Origin: RGIG5299 sp045542315
GTDB taxonomy: Bacteria > Bacillota > Clostridia > Oscillospirales > RGIG5299
Assembly: GCA_045542315.1 (NCBI GenBank)
Contig: JAZQKU010000092.1
Span: forward strand, 1 to 8,789
Direction of reading: 5' to 3'
DNA: 8,789 nucleotides
This document shows positions 1-6,908 of the stretch, one piece after another (the stretch's first letter is position 1; each line of letters opens with the position of its first letter). Under the pieces are notes generated by a model that ran no database searches, had not been told where the DNA came from, and was given only the letters and a program-made list of their open reading frames with translations. Both the position numbers and the translations under genes were made by a program.

Positions 1-1
1 C

Positions 2-265
2 ATAACTGTTCAACAGCAGAAAAAGGGCGGACGAATCAAGTACGCTCTAACGAAAATATTTATTCCGTATGATGTCATTAAGTTCCATTACCCTATCCTG
101 CAAAAGCACAAATGGCTAACCCCTTTCATGGAGGTTCGCAGATGGTTCAAATTGATCTTCTGCGGTCAGGCAAAGCGCACAATAAATGAGTTAAAGTATA
201 ATCAGACAATATCAGCAGATAAAGCCGATGTCACAAAGAATTTCTTGGAGAACATAGGATTGTAA
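2..265 (+). CDS. C-terminal end of a putative NTP_transf_5-type nucleotidyltransferase (partial)
   Basis: The reading frame is open from the left edge and ends at TAA (263-265), giving the last 87 residues of a protein that starts outside the window. The tail is basic and aromatic, with a YPILQKHKWLTPFMEVRRW stretch followed by FKLIF, a polar linker, and an ending NFLENIGL. From memory this matches the tail of the uncharacterised nucleotidyltransferase family (Pfam NTP_transf_5), where a 'YPxLxKxxWLLPxxxxxR' segment precedes a 'LLxxLGL'-like end. Members often sit in exopolysaccharide or peptide-modification loci. The catalytic N-terminal part is not visible, so the activity cannot be checked. 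The base composition is visibly AT-richer than the genes to the right. The capF remnant that follows fits a surface-polysaccharide locus. The gene is real with good confidence; the family assignment is moderate. Confidence 0.6.
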   Translation: MTVQQQKKGGRIKYALTKIFIPYDVIKFHYPILQKHKWLTPFMEVRRWFKLIFCGQAKRTINELKYNQTISADKADVTKNFLENIGL

Positions 266-278
266 GTAAAAATAGCAT

Positions 279-404
279 ATGCTCCCCGGCTATACCCATA
301 ACATAATAAATCTTTCGGAAACAGAAAACCTTGTAACGGTAATGTGGGCAAACGAGCAGTTTGATCCTGCATATCCCGATACGTTTTTTGAACCGGTTGA
401 ATAA
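279..404 (+). pseudogene. capF: Remnant of capF (C-terminal cupin end of UDP-2-acetamido-2,6-dideoxy-hexulose reductase)
   Basis: Translating 279-404 gives 41 residues beginning MLPGYTHNIINLSETENLV, followed by TVMWANEQFDPAYPDTFFEP and then VE and a stop. The PGYTHNI, TVMWANE-F and PDTFFEPV motifs are, as I recall them, the signature end of CapF/WbjC. CapF is the bifunctional enzyme with an N-terminal reductase domain and C-terminal cupin domain that makes the precursor of UDP-N-acetyl-L-fucosamine for capsules and O-antigens. The normal protein is about 370 residues, so roughly nine tenths of it is missing. The frame is closed by a stop at 273-275, and there is no Shine-Dalgarno sequence before the ATG, so it is very unlikely to be translated. 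It starts only 13 bases after the preceding gene, suggesting a deletion joined the two. I am fairly sure of the family and of its being a fragment. Confidence 0.75.
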
Positions 405-594
405 ATTGAAAAAAAGAATTATTGAGCTTGGTGTGAATGTTGGCAGAATACGGTTTGATTTGAGAGAAAATTTATATTGCAGTAATAAAAATGTTTGCCT
501 GAATTTTAATTGAATCCGTAAGCATATTGGCAATGTAATTCTCAGACAGAGAGAAACAACTGCGCGAGCGCGAGAAATCACATCTATAACAAAC
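405..594. other. AT-rich stretch without an intact gene
   Basis: Between the capF remnant and the terminator hairpin there is no convincing gene. One short plus-strand frame (406-513, TTG start, 35 residues, containing KKRIIELGVNVGRIRFDLREN) reads like protein-coding sequence but has no ribosome binding site and no family I recognise. It may be another decayed piece of the polysaccharide locus. The minus-strand frame running through 231-602 overlaps the better-supported capF remnant in antisense and has a low-complexity composition, so I do not call it. Confidence 0.4.
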
Positions 595-617
595 ACCCCC
601 ACCGTTTCGGTGGGGGT
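595..617. terminator. Strong hairpin, probably a bidirectional terminator
   Basis: ACCCCCACCG (595-604) and CGGTGGGGGT (608-617) form a perfect 10-bp GC-rich stem with a TTT loop. It lies 17 bases past the stop codon of the minus-strand larA homologue and downstream of the plus-strand genes at the left edge, so it serves convergent transcription. On the plus strand the hairpin is followed by TGTAGATTTTTA, and on the minus strand by GTTTGTTATAG. Neither tail is a perfect T-run, but the stem is very stable. Confidence 0.8.
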
Positions 618-633
618 TGTAGATTTTTACCTG

Positions 634-1905
634 TTATTCAATTACAGTAACGGCAACGCCGTCGGGAATGACGGTGAAGCTTGCGTTTTCGCCCGCAATC
701 TCCTTTGCCTTTGAAACGGCCTCGTTTATATCCTTTGCATAAACCATTCTGAGGCTTTCAACAAGCTCCTTCGGAGCGTCGGAAACAAATATGACGGTTG
801 CCTTTAAGAGAATTCGAACGAAGATCTGCGCTTGCCACTGGTCTGCGGGAGTTTCGCTTGCGGGACATGCGGCAAATGCCGCGGCAAGCTCGGAATTGGA
901 AAGTGCGCTCTTGAAGAAGTTGCAGAATCCCTCTCCGCCGTGACCGTCGTTGCATTTTGCAACCATTATGATAACGCCGCCCTTTTTGACGGTTGCCTCT
1001 GCGGCGGTCATACCCTTGACAGCCTGATAAATGTTCTGGTCAAGAGGGTAACCTCCGTTTGTGGAAACTGCAATATCGGCGGGGATCGCCTTTTCCATAC
1101 AAAGAGATTTAACGAATTCACAGCCCTTGCGGTGCGCCTTGATAAGGTCGCCTGCGAAGGCGTTGATTATCTTTTTCTCACCGTTTATAACGACGTTCAG
1201 AATAAATTTAAGCTTTGCGGTCTTTGCGGCGTATTCCATATCGATATTTATCGGGTTGCCGTCAAGAAGACCGGTGCGGGCATTTTTGCTCTCGATGAAT
1301 TTGCCGCAGTGGTTTGCGTGAACGGTAACCTTTGAGGCGATGCCGGGGAGAACGCTCTTTCTGCCGCCCGAAAAGCCCGCGAAGAAGTGAGGCTCGATAA
1401 AGCCCTCGGAAACCAGAAGGTCCGCCTCTGCCGCAAGCTTGTTTATAATAAGCTCACCGCCCGAGGGGAGAGTGCCGAGCTTTACAAGCATCGACTCGTC
1501 GGCGCAGTCGTGAACGTATATCTTCTCGTTTTTAACTATATCCTCGCCGAATTTCGCCACAAGCTCTGCTTCGGTGGTGCCTCTGTGGCAACCCGTTGCA
1601 ATGAGAATGGTTATATCTGCATCGGGGTTTCCTTTTCTTATTTCGGAGAGCATGGGGGGAATGAGGAATTTACTGGGGACGGGACGGGTGTGGTCGCTTG
1701 CGATTATAACGACCTTATTTTTGCCCTTTGCAAGCTCCGAAAGGGGAGCGGAATCTATGGGATTGGCAAGTGCGTCAAGCACGAGCTGCTGCTCTGATGC
1801 GGTAGGAACGTAGCTTTCTATTCCCGAATGCAAAACGCCCTGCACCTTTTCTTCGGGAAGCTCTAACGAGATATGCTCCTTGCCGTAAGGAAGACTGAAT
1901 TTCAT
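634..1905 (-). CDS. larA: LarA-family nickel-pincer racemase/epimerase (lactate racemase homologue)
   Basis: The 423-residue product is full length for the LarA family (about 420-430), whose founding member interconverts D- and L-lactate in the cytoplasm with a covalently bound nickel-pincer nucleotide. The key motifs are present: DHTRP (71-75, with Arg74), ATGCHRG with His107, EPHFFAGFSGGRK with His173 and the cofactor-linking Lys183, HANH with His199, YQAVKG with Tyr293, Gln294 and Lys297, and DQW with Trp357. All sit one position before the numbering I recall for characterised LarA. The start is the ATG at 1905-1903, preceded 5 bases upstream by AAGGTGA; an in-frame ATG at 1944 lies inside the promoter and cannot be used. 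LarA homologues act on several 2-hydroxy acids and sugar acids, so the substrate is open. The cofactor genes larB, larC and larE are not in the window, so maturation must be encoded elsewhere. It stands alone and is divergent from the lipoprotein locus. Confidence 0.92.
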   Translation of the reverse strand: MKFSLPYGKEHISLELPEEKVQGVLHSGIESYVPTASEQQLVLDALANPIDSAPLSELAKGKNKVVIIASDHTRPVPSKFLIPPMLSEIRKGNPDADITILIATGCHRGTTEAELVAKFGEDIVKNEKIYVHDCADESMLVKLGTLPSGGELIINKLAAEADLLVSEGFIEPHFFAGFSGGRKSVLPGIASKVTVHANHCGKFIESKNARTGLLDGNPINIDMEYAAKTAKLKFILNVVINGEKKIINAFAGDLIKAHRKGCEFVKSLCMEKAIPADIAVSTNGGYPLDQNIYQAVKGMTAAEATVKKGGVIIMVAKCNDGHGGEGFCNFFKSALSNSELAAAFAACPASETPADQWQAQIFVRILLKATVIFVSDAPKELVESLRMVYAKDINEAVSKAKEIAGENASFTVIPDGVAVTVIE

Positions 1906-1910
1906 AAATA

Positions 1911-1917
1911 TCACCTT
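1911..1917 (-). promoter_or_regulatory. Ribosome binding site deciding the larA start
   Basis: AAGGTGA on the minus strand lies 5 bases before the ATG at 1905-1903. It fixes the start 13 codons inside the longest possible frame. Confidence 0.8.
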
Positions 1918-1935
1918 TATTAGTTTTATAGATAT

Positions 1936-1964
1936 ATTATACAATAAACTAAGATATTTTGCAA
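1936..1964 (-). promoter_or_regulatory. Sigma-A promoter of the larA homologue
   Basis: On the minus strand TTGCAA (1964-1959) and a perfect TATAAT (1941-1936) are separated by 17 bases. The predicted start of transcription near 1929 leaves a short leader of about 24 bases that carries the ribosome binding site. Confidence 0.8.
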
Positions 1965-2013
1965 CGAAAAATTTTAAAAAACGGAAACTGAAAATTATTT
2001 TTGGTGTTTTCGC

Positions 2014-2042
2014 TTGACTTTGAAATGCGAATTATTTATAAT
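2014..2042 (+). promoter_or_regulatory. Sigma-A promoter of the first lipoprotein pair
   Basis: TTGACT (2014-2019) and TATAAT (2037-2042) are separated by exactly 17 bases, close to the ideal sigma-A consensus. Transcription should begin around 2049-2050 and run through genes A and B. The promoter is back to back with the larA promoter; the 49 bases between their -35 boxes are very AT-rich. The leader holds AAGGAG (2071-2076), 7 bases before the ATG at 2084. Confidence 0.85.
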
Positions 2043-2083
2043 AAAGGTGTTCGCGATTTTCAATCGGTGAAAGGAGAAAAAAT

Positions 2084-3598
2084 ATGAGAAAAATAATTTC
2101 GATCCTTCTAGCTTTTGTGCTTATTCTCGGCTGTTTCTCGGCTTGCACGGAAACAGGAATAACGCCGCAGGAATTTGATCCCGCAGCAGAGGTCTATAAC
2201 GTTTTGGACCTCGGAATAAAGGGCGACGGCAAGACGGATAACACAAAAACCTTATCGAAGGTCATATCCGATAAATCCGCAAAGGGCGCAATGCTCGTCT
2301 TCCCCGCAGGTATCTATCTCATTGAGGGCGACGTAAGCTTTTCGGCAAGAGTAGGCGTTAAGCTTTTGCCCGGCGCAGTGTTCAAGCTCGGAGAGGAAGC
2401 AAACGTAAAGATGATGTCGGGCGCATTTGAGGCTCCGACAGAAAAGATATTCGAGATCGTCGGCGACGGAAGGATCACCGGCTTCGGAAACGTTATGAAC
2501 GTTTATTCCGAGTGGTTCGGCGCAGTTAAAGATGACGGTGCTGACGATTCCAAGGCAATCGAATATGCTCTTCGCTTCTGCGGAAAGGTCTCCTTCCGCG
2601 ACGGAAGCTACAACATTGATAATCCCGTTTATTTGAAGGACGCCTACACCAGCGCAGGCTACGATATGCTCGGAATGGGCAAGGAAAAATCCAAGATAAT
2701 AATCGGCAACGGCATTATTGCGATAGACGGTCACAGCAACGGCGCCTCGATAGGCAACTCCGCATTTAATGCAAACGGTCTTAGCTTTTATGAGAAGAAT
2801 AACCGAAAGACTTCTATGGCGATCAAGATAAATTCGGGTTGGGTATCCACCGAAAACTGTCATTTCGAAGGCTTAAAGGGCGGCGTGTGGTATGACCGCG
2901 GCGGCTTCTGCCAGTTTACCGATAACACCGCAAAAAATACCGATATAGTTTTCGAGATCTCGGAAATGTCGATGTTCTCCTATTTCGTTGATAACTCCGC
3001 AGAGTCCTGCGGCACTCTTGTAAAGGCTGTCGTTTCACCCTCGGGCGGTGTATCAAACGGTATTATGATAAAATACTGCAAGAGCTACAACGCTTACAAA
3101 GAGGATATCTACATAACCGAAAATCAGGCTGTATTTATAGAGAGCTGTGAATTTATCGGCGGCTCGGGCGGCAAGGCCGCGGTATATTTTGAAAACCATA
3201 TCGACTCGGGCGTTGATAACTGTATAATCTCTTCAAAGCCCGGCAGCGCAAGAGCAGGCGTTATGTACGTAAACCTCGCCTTCGGCTCGGTAACCGGAAA
3301 TAAAATAACAAACTGCACCAGCGCCGTTTCCATTCAGCACAGAGGCGTTACCACGATAACCGACAATGAGTTTGAAAACAACGTCGGCTCCGATATCGTG
3401 CTTCGCTCCTCAAGAGAGATATTTATTGCAAGAAACAGCTTCAAGACTGTAAATTCCGCATTCCCCGTAAGAGGCGAAAAGGAAAACAATCAGATAACCG
3501 TTTCCGAAAACATCTTCGCTCATTCTTCCTACGATATAGCGGCAAACCTCGGTACGGGAAGCTCCTTCATTATTGAAGACAACGTATTTAACGGCTAA
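2084..3598 (+). CDS. Gene A: secreted beta-helix lipoprotein with pectate-lyase-3-like N-terminus
   Basis: The 504-residue product begins with a lysine/arginine-plus-hydrophobic signal peptide ending FSAC, so Cys21 is the likely lipidated residue and the protein would be anchored outside the membrane (ILGC with Cys17 is an alternative). Residues 37-80 carry the Pectate_lyase_3-type pattern: VYNVLDLGIKGDGKTDN, then VFPAGIY. A second, degenerate copy follows at 140-178 (YSEWFGA, DDGADDSKAIEYAL, SFRDGSYNI). Residues 220-504 are repeating rungs of 22-25 residues. The last rungs end in NxF-type turns, with Asn406, 428, 451, 476 and 500 forming an asparagine ladder typical of right-handed parallel beta-helices. 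It is closely related to gene C, and more distantly to B and D. The fold is shared by polysaccharide lyases, hydrolases and epimerases and by non-enzymatic binders; I see no diagnostic catalytic set, so the function is unknown. It is the first gene of a two-gene operon, 14 bases before gene B. Confidence 0.85.
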   Translation: MRKIISILLAFVLILGCFSACTETGITPQEFDPAAEVYNVLDLGIKGDGKTDNTKTLSKVISDKSAKGAMLVFPAGIYLIEGDVSFSARVGVKLLPGAVFKLGEEANVKMMSGAFEAPTEKIFEIVGDGRITGFGNVMNVYSEWFGAVKDDGADDSKAIEYALRFCGKVSFRDGSYNIDNPVYLKDAYTSAGYDMLGMGKEKSKIIIGNGIIAIDGHSNGASIGNSAFNANGLSFYEKNNRKTSMAIKINSGWVSTENCHFEGLKGGVWYDRGGFCQFTDNTAKNTDIVFEISEMSMFSYFVDNSAESCGTLVKAVVSPSGGVSNGIMIKYCKSYNAYKEDIYITENQAVFIESCEFIGGSGGKAAVYFENHIDSGVDNCIISSKPGSARAGVMYVNLAFGSVTGNKITNCTSAVSIQHRGVTTITDNEFENNVGSDIVLRSSREIFIARNSFKTVNSAFPVRGEKENNQITVSENIFAHSSYDIAANLGTGSSFIIEDNVFNG

Positions 3599-3612
3599 AG
3601 GAGGAAACAGAA

Positions 3613-5241
3613 ATGATCAAAAGAATAGTTGCTTTAATTTCGGCAGTATTGCTTGTATTCACGGTATCCTCCTGCGCACCCTCGGTTGAAACGGTAAAGC
3701 TCGACAGGGAAGCTCTCTACTCGGCGCCCGCGGAAAGCGTAAACTACTTAAAGCCCGACCTCAAGGTCCTTATCGGTGACGAAGAGGGCGTTGTTGACGT
3801 AAAGGCTCACGGCGCAAAGGGCGACGGCAAGACCGACGACTCCTCCTTCGTAAAGGCGGCAATAGACGCCGCGGCGGCAAACGGCGGAATTGTCTATTTC
3901 TCCGACGGAAGCTATATTATCGGCTCAGACGTTGAGATCCCCGCAAACGTAGGCTTTGCGGTTGCAACCTCCTCCAAGATAACGGTAAACGAGGGCGTTA
4001 CCCTTAAAATAAAGAGTAATGACCTTTATCTTCCCAAAAGACAAAACCTCGCAGGCGACGGAACCTTTGATTTCAGAGAGGGTGTAAACTACGTATTCCC
4101 CGAATGGTTTGCGGCTGGCGGAGTTGGCATTCAGAAGGCGATATACTCGGCAGATACCGTTTATCTTTCGAGAATCACTTATAATATTGAGGAAACGATA
4201 GTTGTTCCGCAGGAAAGAAATATAAAAATAATCGGTGTTTCAAACTACGGAACCAAGATCGACAGCTACGCAGACGTTATGTTTAAATACAGCTACGAAA
4301 CCGGCAAGGCATCGAGCATTGAGTTTTCTTATATAAGAGTAACCGATTCGGCAATGGGAAGCTTCATTGAATTTTCGGGAAATCCCGAAACCAAGGAAGG
4401 ATTCGTAGGCTTTAACAACATGGCCTTCTGGGGTTGCGACCACGCCGTTATCCTTGAAAATTGCAGCGGAAACTACTTCCGTGAAATATACACCATGGGA
4501 ACAGGCTACCTTGCCGAATTCAACGGCGGAGTTAACGACACCGAATTTTTGCAGGTGCTTTGCTCAAGCAATAAAAAGGGTCTTATCGTTGCCGACGGCG
4601 CAAACGAGACCACCGAAAAATCGGAAAATCTCTATTTCTATTTTGCGGCTTCCGTTTGGGCGTATAACATCGACTACGATATAAAGAACTACGATAACGT
4701 TCAGTTTATAAACAGCTCGGGCGACCTCGGCGCAGGTGAGACCAACGTTGCAAGCTTGAAGCTTGAAAACGTAAACGGCTTTACCATGCTCAGAAGCTGG
4801 TGTGCTTCAAACAGCGGTATTTCTTATGCGGCAAGCGCAGGCGTTGCAAAGATAAGAATCGGTGTATGGCTTGTCAACTGCTCCGACGTAACCATAAGAG
4901 GAAACTCTATCCAGAATCACGATATTGCTTTCAAGATTGACGGCGGAAGCGGCGAAAAGCCCATCACTATAGACGGCAACGTTATTCAGGCAAGCGGCAG
5001 TGCCGACTTTGTCTTGAACGGCGCAAATAACGTTAAGATCCAAGGTAACGTTATGTACTCCACGGGTCAGCACCACGATCTCAAATACGGCGACCGTACC
5101 GGTAACTACAATCTCAAGGTTCTCGGCAGCTGCAAAAACGTTGTTTTCAAGCAGAACGTCACGAGAGGCGTTTTACGCGATGACGACGCCCTTTCAAAGA
5201 AATATAACGGCATAACCGTAGAGAAAAATCACGGCATTTAA
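3613..5241 (+). CDS. Gene B: secreted beta-helix lipoprotein with pectate-lyase-3-like N-terminus
   Basis: The 542-residue product has a signal peptide with a clear lipobox, VSSC, making Cys21 the lipid anchor. A linker of about 38 residues follows, longer than in genes A and C. The Pectate_lyase_3-like motif is intact: HGAKGDGKTDD (66-76), AAIDAAAANGGIVYF and SDGSY (98-101). A second head begins FPEWF (162-166), but its acidic DGxDDS segment is missing (AAGGVGIQKAIYSADTVYL). The rest is beta-helix rungs, with turn asparagines at 431, 456, 479, 515 and 539. Gene D is a close paralogue over the whole length. The start ATG follows AAGGAGG (3598-3604) by 8 bases; this site overlaps the stop codon of gene A, so the two are co-transcribed and probably translationally coupled. 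A surface carbohydrate ligand or substrate is plausible but not shown. Confidence 0.85.
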   Translation: MIKRIVALISAVLLVFTVSSCAPSVETVKLDREALYSAPAESVNYLKPDLKVLIGDEEGVVDVKAHGAKGDGKTDDSSFVKAAIDAAAANGGIVYFSDGSYIIGSDVEIPANVGFAVATSSKITVNEGVTLKIKSNDLYLPKRQNLAGDGTFDFREGVNYVFPEWFAAGGVGIQKAIYSADTVYLSRITYNIEETIVVPQERNIKIIGVSNYGTKIDSYADVMFKYSYETGKASSIEFSYIRVTDSAMGSFIEFSGNPETKEGFVGFNNMAFWGCDHAVILENCSGNYFREIYTMGTGYLAEFNGGVNDTEFLQVLCSSNKKGLIVADGANETTEKSENLYFYFAASVWAYNIDYDIKNYDNVQFINSSGDLGAGETNVASLKLENVNGFTMLRSWCASNSGISYAASAGVAKIRIGVWLVNCSDVTIRGNSIQNHDIAFKIDGGSGEKPITIDGNVIQASGSADFVLNGANNVKIQGNVMYSTGQHHDLKYGDRTGNYNLKVLGSCKNVVFKQNVTRGVLRDDDALSKKYNGITVEKNHGI

Positions 5242-5246
5242 GACCC

Positions 5247-5280
5247 AAAATCCCGACCTCAGGTCGGGATTTTTCGTTTT
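5247..5280 (+). terminator. Rho-independent terminator after gene B
   Basis: AAAATCCCGAC (5247-5257) pairs perfectly with GTCGGGATTTT (5263-5273) around a CTCAG loop and is followed by TCGTTTT. It begins 5 bases past the stop codon of gene B and ends the first operon. Confidence 0.92.
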
Positions 5281-5312
5281 AAGTGAAAATTGCGAAAAAA
5301 TGTGTTTTTTAC

Positions 5313-5341
5313 TTGCAAAATAGATTTATTTATGCTATCAT
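5313..5341 (+). promoter_or_regulatory. Sigma-A promoter of the second lipoprotein pair
   Basis: TTGCAA (5313-5318) and TATCAT (5336-5341) are separated by 17 bases. It is weaker than the first-pair promoter at the -10 and has a leader of about 50 bases. Confidence 0.7.
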
Positions 5342-5352
5342 TTATTAGCATA
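5331..5352 (+). promoter_or_regulatory. Candidate operator: inverted repeat over the -10 box
   Basis: TATGCTA (5331-5337) and TAGCATA (5346-5352) form a perfect 7-bp inverted repeat with an 8-base centre, overlapping the -10 box and the expected start of transcription. This is the classical place for a dimeric repressor site. No similar repeat lies at the first-pair promoter. A chance palindrome in AT-rich DNA is possible. Confidence 0.4.
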
Positions 5353-5385
5353 TATTTAATTCTATATGTAGTTTGCAAATAATAC

Positions 5386-5390
5386 GGAGG
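5386..5390 (+). promoter_or_regulatory. Ribosome binding site deciding the start of gene C
   Basis: GGAGG lies 6 bases before the ATG at 5397. That favours this start over the ATG at 5403 (12 bases away) and over an upstream in-frame TTG at 5373, which precedes the ribosome binding site itself. Confidence 0.75.
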
Positions 5391-5396
5391 CAAATT

Positions 5397-6893
5397 ATGA
5401 AAATGAAAAAGATCATCGCGCTTTGCTTGTGCGTTATGCTCTTTGCAGGCGTTTTCGCGGGCTGTACCCCGAAGGTCGCAACTGCAGAGGAGGTCTATAA
5501 CGTATTGGAGCACGGCGTAAAGGCAAACGGCAAGACCGACGTTTCCACCGTTCTTTACGACCTTGTTGAAGAGGTGGCAAAAAAAGGCGGAACCCTCGTG
5601 TTCCCCAAGGGCACCTACTATCTTAAGGCGGATTCAATAAACTTCCCCGTGAAGGTAGGCGTCGTAATGCTTGACGGCGCAAAATTCAAGATCCACGAGG
5701 ATAGCGCAATCAAGATCCAGTCCGGCAGCTTCACCGCTCCCAAGGCACAGATATTTGAGGGCGAGGGCGAGGTAACCGGCTTTATCAACACCGCAAACGT
5801 TTATCCCGAGTGGTTCGGCGCAAAGGTAAACGACGGCAAGGACGATTCGGCCGCTATTGAAAAGGCACTCCGTTCAAACGGAAAGCTCACCTTCCTTGAG
5901 GGCGAATACAACGTTGATAAATCGGTAATGCTCAAGGGAATCCCCAACAATATTGTTGATATCTACGGCCAGGGCGCAGATAAGACGAAGGTAACCTTCG
6001 CAAACGATATTATCGGCTTCGACGGCCATTCCGACGGCATGACCGTTTCGATATTCAACGCTCACGGCATAGAATTTGCCGAGAAGGATAACAAGAAGAC
6101 CACCACCGCGATCAAGCTCGGCCGTCCCTGGATGAGCGCAAGAAATTGCCATTTCGAGGGCGTTAAGATCGGCACATGGTTCGACTATGCGGGCTTCTGC
6201 CAGTTTGAGGATAACACCGCAAACGATTGCGAGGTCGTTTACGAGATCTCCGAATACTCAATGTTCCTTTACTTCAACAGATGCTTTGCAGAAAAATGCG
6301 GCACTCTCGTAAAGGCAGTAGTAGGCCCCTCCGGCGGCGTTTCAAACGGTATTCTTATTCAGAACTGCAAGAGCACCGATGCTTACGCAGAGGATATCTA
6401 TATTACCGAAAATCAGGCAGTATGGATAGCAAACTGCGAGTTTATCGGCGGAACCGGCGGCTTGGCATCGATCTATTTCAAAGCTCACATAGATTCGGGT
6501 GTTGAAAACTGTATCATCTCCTCGAAGAAGGGCGCTGACAGAGCGGGTATTTACTACGATACCGTTCACTACAGCTCAATTCAGGAGAACGTCATCTCCG
6601 ATTGCTCCGAGGCTATCCACGTAAGAGGCGGCGGCGCACTCACCGTGACCGATAACGTCCTTTCGGGAAGCTCGAAGAGCGATATTACCGTTCGTGCACA
6701 GTATAACACCTTTATTGCAAGAAATCAGCTCAAATCTTCACTTGCTGCTCCCATTGTCGGAGAAAAGAATAACAGAAAGATAACGGTAGTAGATAATATG
6801 TTCGGCAGCGCCGAATACGATATCATTGCAAAGTTCCCCGGCGCAAGAGACGTGATCGCTAAAGACAACCTCTTTGGCTACAGCTTTAACTAA
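5397..6893 (+). CDS. Gene C: secreted beta-helix lipoprotein, paralogue of gene A
   Basis: The 498-residue product has a signal peptide ending FAGC, so Cys23 is the likely lipid anchor. The first head motif is eroded: where gene A has GDGKTDN, this has ANGKTDV (43-49), although VFPKGTYYL remains. The second head is better preserved (YPEWFGAKVNDGKDDSAAIEKAL, residues 136-158, then FLEGEYNV). Rungs follow, with turn asparagines at 398, 420, 443, 467 and 491, the parallel beta-helix ladder. The segment 300-374 is the part most alike to gene A, including PSGGVSNGI, EDIYITENQAV, CEFIGG and HIDSGV-NCIISSK. Such local conservation between diverged copies suggests that this face of the helix holds the functional site. 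No known catalytic signature is recognised. It is first in the second operon, with gene D starting 15 bases after its stop. Confidence 0.85.
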   Translation: MKMKKIIALCLCVMLFAGVFAGCTPKVATAEEVYNVLEHGVKANGKTDVSTVLYDLVEEVAKKGGTLVFPKGTYYLKADSINFPVKVGVVMLDGAKFKIHEDSAIKIQSGSFTAPKAQIFEGEGEVTGFINTANVYPEWFGAKVNDGKDDSAAIEKALRSNGKLTFLEGEYNVDKSVMLKGIPNNIVDIYGQGADKTKVTFANDIIGFDGHSDGMTVSIFNAHGIEFAEKDNKKTTTAIKLGRPWMSARNCHFEGVKIGTWFDYAGFCQFEDNTANDCEVVYEISEYSMFLYFNRCFAEKCGTLVKAVVGPSGGVSNGILIQNCKSTDAYAEDIYITENQAVWIANCEFIGGTGGLASIYFKAHIDSGVENCIISSKKGADRAGIYYDTVHYSSIQENVISDCSEAIHVRGGGALTVTDNVLSGSSKSDITVRAQYNTFIARNQLKSSLAAPIVGEKNNRKITVVDNMFGSAEYDIIAKFPGARDVIAKDNLFGYSFN

Positions 6894-6908
6894 AGGAGGA
6901 TGAGTTAA

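Noticed and set aside
231..602. Minus-strand frame of 123 codons across the left intergenic region
   Set aside because: It overlaps the capF remnant and the terminator stem, has no plausible ribosome binding site, and has a leucine/isoleucine/phenylalanine-rich composition typical of reverse-read AT-rich DNA.
832..1335. Plus-strand frame inside the larA homologue
   Set aside because: It is antisense to a gene whose catalytic motifs are all in place, and it has no ribosome binding site or family resemblance.
2054..2066. Small hairpin CGATT-TTC-AATCG in the leader of gene A, considered as a riboswitch or attenuator
   Set aside because: Only a 5-bp stem in a leader of about 35 bases; far too small for a riboswitch, and there is no alternative terminator structure.
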